Source: Candidatus Zixiibacteriota bacterium
GTDB taxonomy: Bacteria; SM23-81; DAOVCL01
Length of the DNA: 18,894 nucleotides
Direction: 5' to 3'
Assembly: GCA_030670005.1 (NCBI GenBank)
Contig: DAOVCL010000015.1
Location: forward strand, 1-18,894
Below, one piece after another: positions 14,701 to 18,894 of the stretch. The position numbers were made by a program, and so were the translations under genes. Every line of letters starts with the position of its first letter. Position 1 is the first letter of the stretch. The notes beneath the pieces were generated by a model. It did not search any database. It worked only from the letters and a program-made list of their open reading frames with translations, and was not told where the DNA came from.

Positions 14701-17700
14701 ACGACAAAAATGGCAATCTGAGGTTTTTGCGGGATGCCAAGCAATCCAATGCTGTGCAGATGACTTATCTTATTTATGACGATCTCAATAGGCTGATTGA
14801 GATAGGTGTCTGTAGCGACACCTACTTCACCCAAGAATATGCAGATGGCACCCTTCCAGGGACTGAAACCGGTATCGATAACGAAAGAGCGGTATACGAT
14901 TATGATAATCCTCCAAGCGGGGGGCGGAACTGCAAGGGCAGGCTGGCTAAAGCATTATACAGGCCTGATCCATCCAGTTGGGGAGGGACCGTCTACTCCT
15001 ATGACGAGGAGGGGAGGATGGAATGGGCTAAACAGTATTTCCCAGAAAACCAACCGGGGGAGAAGACTACCTTTTATGAATATGACAGAGGGGGAAACCT
15101 CACCCAGCTAACCTATCCGGATAGTGGTGTGGTCAGCTACCAGTACGACCCTGCTGGCAGATTGTCCCAGGTAGGAGATGGTTCCACTCCGGACAGATAC
15201 GCCACCTATAGCTGGTGGCCGACTTCCCAAGTGAAGACGATGCTTCTCGGGCCAAACGGAGCAGCCCAGAAGGTTGATTACACTTATAATACAAGGGATT
15301 GGTTGAAAAGGATTAACGATCCCGATGATTTCTTGGATTCACCGGTCGATGATAGGTTTGGATTGGCTTTGAACTATTACAACCCTGATGGCCAATACCA
15401 AGCCAACTGGGAGGCCCAATACAATGGCAACATCGCTCAGATAAAGTGGGAGACAGAAAACGGGGCAATCCTCCTAAACGAACCCCTCTACAACTTCCGA
15501 TATGATGGCGTCAACCGCTTGACTCTGGCCGACTATGATAACTCCGAAAACGAGAGTGACAATAATAACGGTTTTGATGTGCGCAGTATCAATTATGATG
15601 CCAATGGAAATCTGAGAACTCTCAATAGGTATGGAGATGGAGGTGGGCTTACTGACTACATCTATACCTATTATCAGGGGAGAAACCAGCTAAAGAATAC
15701 GGATAATTCTCCAGATGAGGATTATGTCTACGATCCCAATGGCAATCTCATCTTCAGGACCAGGGGGAGCGAAACGGATACATTCAGCTATGATTATAGG
15801 AATCTGCTTGCCCAGGCCACCACTTCCATCGCCCTCTATTCATTTAGCTACGACGCTGATGGTAGAAGAGTGAAGAAGGCCTATCAACCCAGGGTGGCTG
15901 ATTATCCGACGGCAAACGCCATCTATGTGCGCAATGGACTGGATGTGATCTATGAGGAGAAAAAAGAGACTCTACCAACGTTTATCCGCGGTGATGTGGC
16001 ATCTGATTGTGGAGATGGCCAGATAACTATGGCCGATGGACTTTTGATATTGAATTACTTCTTTGAGGGGGCACCTCTGTGTTGCCTGGATGCTGGTGAT
16101 GTAGACGATAGTGGGGTAATTACTCTGGGAGATGGCTTGCGACTTCTGAATTATTTCTTTTCTGGGGATACCACACTTGCTCCTGAGCCTCCATTTCCCG
16201 ATTGTGGCCTTGACCCCACACCTGATAGTTTGGATTGCCTCTGGCACAAATACTGCATGGGTAATGGGCGAGGCCTGGCCTATGAACCACCAGTAAGCAT
16301 GGAGGGAGCGCCAAACAGATTGGTCGTTGGAGAGGCAGAGATCTCCAAGGATGGAGTGGCAGTTGTTCCCGTTGATTTGGTCAATTCAGAGCCCTTGTGC
16401 GGTTTTGAATACACCATTGCCTACGATCCCAAGCTTATAACTGCCAAGGCAGTGGACAATAGCGGATTGATTACTGAGAAGTTTGATTTCTTTGCTCCTC
16501 ACATCGATGTTGAAGCTGGGAAGATCAAGGTTGGCAATGTGCCGGACCTGGAGATGAAGGATTTGCTAAAAGCCGGCAAATACAGGGTAGCTAATATTAG
16601 CTTTCAATTGCTTGTGGATGAGCTTAAAGCCCCTATGCCTCTGGAACTGGAGAATGTGGCCCTTTATGATTCTTTGGTGAACCAGTTGCCTACAGAATGG
16701 ATAGACGGTTCAGACTATACTACACTCGATAATTCTGAGGATGAAGATGTTGCCGGCGATGGTGCTCCTGTTAGAATGTCATCTACTATTTCTAGCCAAA
16801 TCTGTTATATCTATGCTGGGAGCCAGAGGATAGCGAAGGTAGTAGAGGGGCAGGTCTATTTCTACCTCTGTGATCATCTGGGGAGCGTAAGGGTGATAAC
16901 CGATGAGTTGGGGAATGTGGAAAATACCTATGATTACTATCCTTTCGGCTTAATTCAGAGCCAGACCGAAAATACAAGCAATACCTACAGGTTCACCGGT
17001 CAGGAGTGGGATGAAGGGTATGACACCTACCACTTCTGGGCCAGAGGGTATGACCCAGAGATCGGCAGATGGACTGGGGTTGATCCCCTCATCTACCCCA
17101 GCCAGAGCCCTTATAACTACTGCTTTAACAGCCCTGTGAATTACACAGATCCCAGTGGGATGGGATCAGAGGGTCCATTAATTCAATTATATTTTGACGG
17201 ATACGGATACGATGAGGGTGGCGGTTATATTTATACCGTTGATGGTGTTCAGGTACCAAGATGGCTTGCTTGGACCTATATGATGTCAGGAGAAGTGGAT
17301 TGGGGGCAATCGTACTTCCCCACTGGGTGGTCCGCAGGACAGAGAGGGCGTTGGGAGAGAAGGGGCCTGCCAGGTGGCAATGCGGGAAAGGTGACATACT
17401 TCAAACCAGGAGAAGCTGGGGAATGGCGGCCTGTTGAAGTCGTAGCGTATTACGAATGGGTCTGGGGGCCCAGTGGAATAGGTGGCGTAAATTGGACAAA
17501 TCTTGGGTTCGATAGGCAGGATCCGTATTTTAGCAGTTGGCATCTCAATATTTACCACAATATTAGGCACGGAACCGCACATGATGTTGGTTCTAACCGA
17601 ACTATAACCACAGGTCCAGGAGGAGTAGCAATAACAACCTCTTATGGCCCCTTTTCAGCCACTACTGACTTCCGGAATGTCTCTTACTCCCTTCAGCTAA

Positions 17701-17945
17701 GCAATTTAACTATCAGTATAAATCTCATCTCCCCTCCAAGCGTTGAGTTTGGTATCTCCCAGGCCAATTACGGGCTCTTCAGTGAGTCCACCTGGGAGTT
17801 TCAGTATACCTGGTTGGGATTAGGGGTAGGAGCAGCAGCGGCACCAGTAGCATATCTCGCCTACAAAGCAGGAGCAGCCTTTGGAATAGGATATGGTGTC
17901 TATCGCCTGGGAGAACAGTTCCTCCGACCAGCAGGGGGGCCGTAA
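11781..17945 (+). CDS. Giant secreted RHS/YD-repeat protein with inserted dockerin-like and cohesin-like domains
   Basis: The 2054-residue product starts at ATG 11781, behind GGGAGGAG (11770-11777). It has a Sec-type signal peptide (about 1-31, core FVTFSMLLIAIPSIV). An RHS N-terminal region follows (VDLFTGDLSLTNNLMTLPGR), then many YD repeats up to about residue 1385 (YDFLGRLTR, YDPAGRLSQ, YDANGNLRT, YDADGRRVKK). Residues about 1401-1470 are a dockerin-like repeat pair; the second loop (1440-1451) has Asp at 1, 3 and 12 and is followed by LRLLNYFF. Residues about 1514-1645 resemble a cohesin (VPVDLVNSE, FEYTIAYDPKLITAKAV). RHS sequence resumes at about 1673, with DHLGSVR (1698) and the core domain (YYPFGL to GRWTGVDP, 1762-1769), ending DPSGM (1790-1794). 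The last 260 residues are unrecognised and include a Gly/Ala-rich hydrophobic segment (about 2011-2044). RHS proteins form hollow shells, often enclosing a C-terminal toxin. The exact role here is unknown. Confidence 0.9.
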   Translation: MGTWFKRYSGIAGVFVTFSMLLIAIPSIVKGDSFEPPPPSVPFSPQVGNVADNVDLFTGDLSLTNNLMTLPGRNGLDLPVAAFYRSSVGYKTFGPGGHAFWVGLGWRMGFGHIRADLKETFDISDDEFYYIGPRGGSVKIIETGEGFQLEKCRFWRIESEISGGRIENWIIYHPDGTKYTFGNNHFISWGVDSTWVTQNYLWDLTKIEDPEGNTIRITYYNDIDSWPGKAQAPTYTRASYPDKIYDSTGRTIVFEWEEREHDGVGDEWGVFGYNDLLRRLTIRDEDWSDIRIFHFNYGYMRSYDWSYRLILTSITEFSADGDSLPSTRFTYWGREYDQGGTLKRITYPTGATKTFSYESRPTNCDPFSFCRVDTVTVSDPMGNDTIQTTYAYGDIVEIRIGDERTDCYFGHTDVTVDLPGSSGEVHYLFETDTITHLEGYPTEIKYYEEGTTDSVKSTNYTWEAHSVDEGVYHRRLKEAVSYLWFGPRYFQTKTTLSYNNTNGLPDTACVLGSDGKLKVITARYAYEKYPDMKDEAYMISQVYSTTVSTQSGAVKSRKWTAWKKDSFWHPDTVYLWKGDGSPTDTTAPDNPATEALMVKSLDEFDSHGNLLQSTDANGNITKFYYGSNQTPFDTNGVYLTAVQGVQSDIDDPLNPNDDLFTKYQYDYGLGKLTAMVDANGDSTHYLYDGFGRLSETRNNDNQVLARYRCYLSREGNGEFNPSDPNWMQTTTYRSATDSSVSRVYSDGLGRAIQALARESGQDVIISQKVYDHSGRLAVVTKPASVSASDLGFRPGFIPQGWIIGNPMSSGELSEYYDGDPGPNCNGYPYSQTQFSDDPLGRVESIGAPGDDFRIGSGHEVGYEYGTNSSNEVKGWDANQLFKTSVVDENGKKGQSFVDKYGRQVATKGDSGGLTLVTTYGYDFLGRLTRIVPPNYHNPPSGSDSTDWVTTMTYNHLGRLTSKLTPDDSTVEYLYDKNGNLRFLRDAKQSNAVQMTYLIYDDLNRLIEIGVCSDTYFTQEYADGTLPGTETGIDNERAVYDYDNPPSGGRNCKGRLAKALYRPDPSSWGGTVYSYDEEGRMEWAKQYFPENQPGEKTTFYEYDRGGNLTQLTYPDSGVVSYQYDPAGRLSQVGDGSTPDRYATYSWWPTSQVKTMLLGPNGAAQKVDYTYNTRDWLKRINDPDDFLDSPVDDRFGLALNYYNPDGQYQANWEAQYNGNIAQIKWETENGAILLNEPLYNFRYDGVNRLTLADYDNSENESDNNNGFDVRSINYDANGNLRTLNRYGDGGGLTDYIYTYYQGRNQLKNTDNSPDEDYVYDPNGNLIFRTRGSETDTFSYDYRNLLAQATTSIALYSFSYDADGRRVKKAYQPRVADYPTANAIYVRNGLDVIYEEKKETLPTFIRGDVASDCGDGQITMADGLLILNYFFEGAPLCCLDAGDVDDSGVITLGDGLRLLNYFFSGDTTLAPEPPFPDCGLDPTPDSLDCLWHKYCMGNGRGLAYEPPVSMEGAPNRLVVGEAEISKDGVAVVPVDLVNSEPLCGFEYTIAYDPKLITAKAVDNSGLITEKFDFFAPHIDVEAGKIKVGNVPDLEMKDLLKAGKYRVANISFQLLVDELKAPMPLELENVALYDSLVNQLPTEWIDGSDYTTLDNSEDEDVAGDGAPVRMSSTISSQICYIYAGSQRIAKVVEGQVYFYLCDHLGSVRVITDELGNVENTYDYYPFGLIQSQTENTSNTYRFTGQEWDEGYDTYHFWARGYDPEIGRWTGVDPLIYPSQSPYNYCFNSPVNYTDPSGMGSEGPLIQLYFDGYGYDEGGGYIYTVDGVQVPRWLAWTYMMSGEVDWGQSYFPTGWSAGQRGRWERRGLPGGNAGKVTYFKPGEAGEWRPVEVVAYYEWVWGPSGIGGVNWTNLGFDRQDPYFSSWHLNIYHNIRHGTAHDVGSNRTITTGPGGVAITTSYGPFSATTDFRNVSYSLQLSNLTISINLISPPSVEFGISQANYGLFSESTWEFQYTWLGLGVGAAAAPVAYLAYKAGAAFGIGYGVYRLGEQFLRPAGGP

Positions 17946-17946
17946 T

Positions 17947-18768
17947 ATGTTAAGGAAGAGGAAGCTCAGGCCGATAATCATAGCCCTGGTATTGGTGCCA
18001 GGGGTGTTGTCCTGGCTCTATTACACCCTCTTCTGGATATACCCACACGATATTGACGGATATTTCAGACCTCCTGAGAGTAGAAAGGTGGAAGAGGAAC
18101 GGTTCATGGCCTCCATAGCCCACTTTGACCTACCTAAAGGCTTTACCATACCACATGAATATCACAAATGGGGCGTCAATGTGGAATATCAGTATCCCTT
18201 TGATCCTTTACCTCCGGATAGCACTAACAAACTGATCTATGCCGAGAACGACAGCACCAAGGAGATGCTCATAGTCTCTCAGCAGAGGGAACATATGGGG
18301 GTGGATTTAAATGAGGCAACCACAGAAGTGGGGAAGATAGGCCGTTCATTCACGGTTGCGAGGCCTGAGATAAGCTACTGTTTCTCCGTCCATTATCATA
18401 TCCCCCTCTTCCACTATGATGATATGAGGGGAAGTGGCAACGATCTGATCATCAAGGGAATGGATGTGGAGAGAAGGGAGGACTATGAGACCCCCTGGGC
18501 CCAAATCCTTTATTATTATGGTAAGTTTCAGACCGAAGGCCTGACAGAGAAATACACGGTTGGATTCTTGAAGAGCCATAAGAAGTGGTTGATCTTTGAA
18601 TCACCCTTTCAGGTCTTTGCCTACCGTTACCCCCAGCAGGGGGCAATAGCCATAGTCAAGTCCAAAGCTACAGGCAAGTCCCTGCTAATAGCCTGCAGTG
18701 CCCCTGAGTATGGGATCTTTAGGGGACAGGTCTTCAAAAAATTCCTGGGAACAATAAGGGACTTTTAA
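17947..18768 (+). CDS. Hypothetical protein with N-terminal membrane anchor, coupled to the RHS gene
   Basis: This 273-residue protein is not recognised. A basic start (MLRKRKLRP) is followed by one hydrophobic segment (about 9-31, IIIALVLVPGVLSWLYYTLF); the rest is hydrophilic and would face the periplasm or cell exterior by the positive-inside rule. The remainder looks like a mixed alpha/beta domain with no evident catalytic motif; aromatic stretches (YQYPFDPLPP, FAYRYPQQGA) are frequent. The start is ATG 17947 in TAATATG, one base after the RHS stop, behind AGGGGGG. The frame open from 17893 lies inside the RHS gene. The tight spacing suggests co-translation and a linked role, for instance as partner, anchor or immunity protein, but this is inferred from position only. 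Confidence 0.8.
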   Translation: MLRKRKLRPIIIALVLVPGVLSWLYYTLFWIYPHDIDGYFRPPESRKVEEERFMASIAHFDLPKGFTIPHEYHKWGVNVEYQYPFDPLPPDSTNKLIYAENDSTKEMLIVSQQREHMGVDLNEATTEVGKIGRSFTVARPEISYCFSVHYHIPLFHYDDMRGSGNDLIIKGMDVERREDYETPWAQILYYYGKFQTEGLTEKYTVGFLKSHKKWLIFESPFQVFAYRYPQQGAIAIVKSKATGKSLLIACSAPEYGIFRGQVFKKFLGTIRDF

Positions 18769-18790
18769 AAGACCCCCCGTCCTGAAAAGC

Positions 18791-18892
18791 TCACACCCCG
18801 TTGGGGTTTGCCCGTTCCGTGGTCAGGAAGGCGAACTGCCTTTCATAAAGCTCGTAATCCTTTGCTATAAGGGGTGGTGGTGAATTTTTGTA
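18791..18892 (-). CDS. Possible 3' end of an unknown gene running off the right edge
   Basis: On the minus strand one frame is open from the window edge for 33 codons to a TGA at 18793-18791, reading IAKDYELYERQFAFL then TTERANPNGV. The composition looks protein-like and would be convergent with the preceding gene. It is very short, has no visible start, and overlaps a CCACGGA-type repeat (18816-18822), so it may be chance or repeat sequence. Confidence 0.25.
   Translation of the reverse strand, partial: YKNSPPPLIAKDYELYERQFAFLTTERANPNGV
18795..18809 (+). terminator. Weak hairpin downstream of the last gene
   Basis: ACCCC (18795-18799) and GGGGT (18803-18807) form a five-base stem around GTT, followed by only TT before a G. 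It lies 26 bases after the stop of the preceding gene. It could be a weak terminator, but the T-run is too short to be convincing. Confidence 0.25.
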
Positions 18893-18894
18893 GG

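Noticed and set aside
15972..16314. Minus-strand frames across the dockerin-like region
   Set aside because: They are antisense shadows of the RHS gene without start signals.

Overview
The window carries a type II secretion system (T2SS) operon on the + strand, followed by a very large secreted RHS/YD-repeat protein and one membrane-anchored protein of unknown function. The two edges hold minus-strand pieces: the first 46 codons of a MotA/TolQ/ExbB-family proton channel (1-138) and a doubtful 3' gene end (18791-18892). A secretin, inner-membrane platform and pseudopilins mark a Gram-negative (diderm) organism. Frequent AGG arginine codons, a dockerin-like module and several families of short dispersed repeats between genes suggest an uncultured lineage of the FCB/Desulfobacterota sort, but no gene here fixes the taxonomy.

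Layout. 139-432 is a divergent regulatory region with a near-consensus sigma70-type promoter facing each way and three similar 9-bp direct repeats. 433-5431 is a tightly overlapping block gspG-H-I-J-K-L-M. 5432-5949 is non-coding and rich in repeats. gspC (5950-6507) stands alone between repeat-bearing gaps. 6508-6788 holds five predicted hairpins directly upstream of gspD. gspD-E-F (6789-11365) is another tight block. 11366-11780 is again non-coding and contains two inverted-repeat elements. 11781-17945 encodes the 2054-residue RHS protein, and 17947-18768 a 273-residue protein with an N-terminal membrane segment, one nucleotide downstream.

How the genes work together. GspE (ATPase), GspF, GspL, GspM and GspC form the inner-membrane platform. 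GspG is the major pseudopilin, and GspH, I, J and K are the minor pseudopilins. GspD is the outer-membrane channel. Gene order is G-H-I-J-K-L-M-C-D-E-F, a circular permutation of the textbook C-to-M order. No prepilin peptidase (gspO) is present in the window, so it must be encoded elsewhere. The RHS protein has a Sec-type signal peptide and lies just after the T2SS genes, which makes it a plausible but unproven substrate.

Most unusual point. A dockerin-like calcium-binding module and a cohesin-like domain are inserted together between the last YD repeats and the RHS-associated core domain. The protein then ends in an unrecognised tail of about 260 residues with a glycine/alanine-rich hydrophobic segment. 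The structured leader of gspD is the second item most worth a look.
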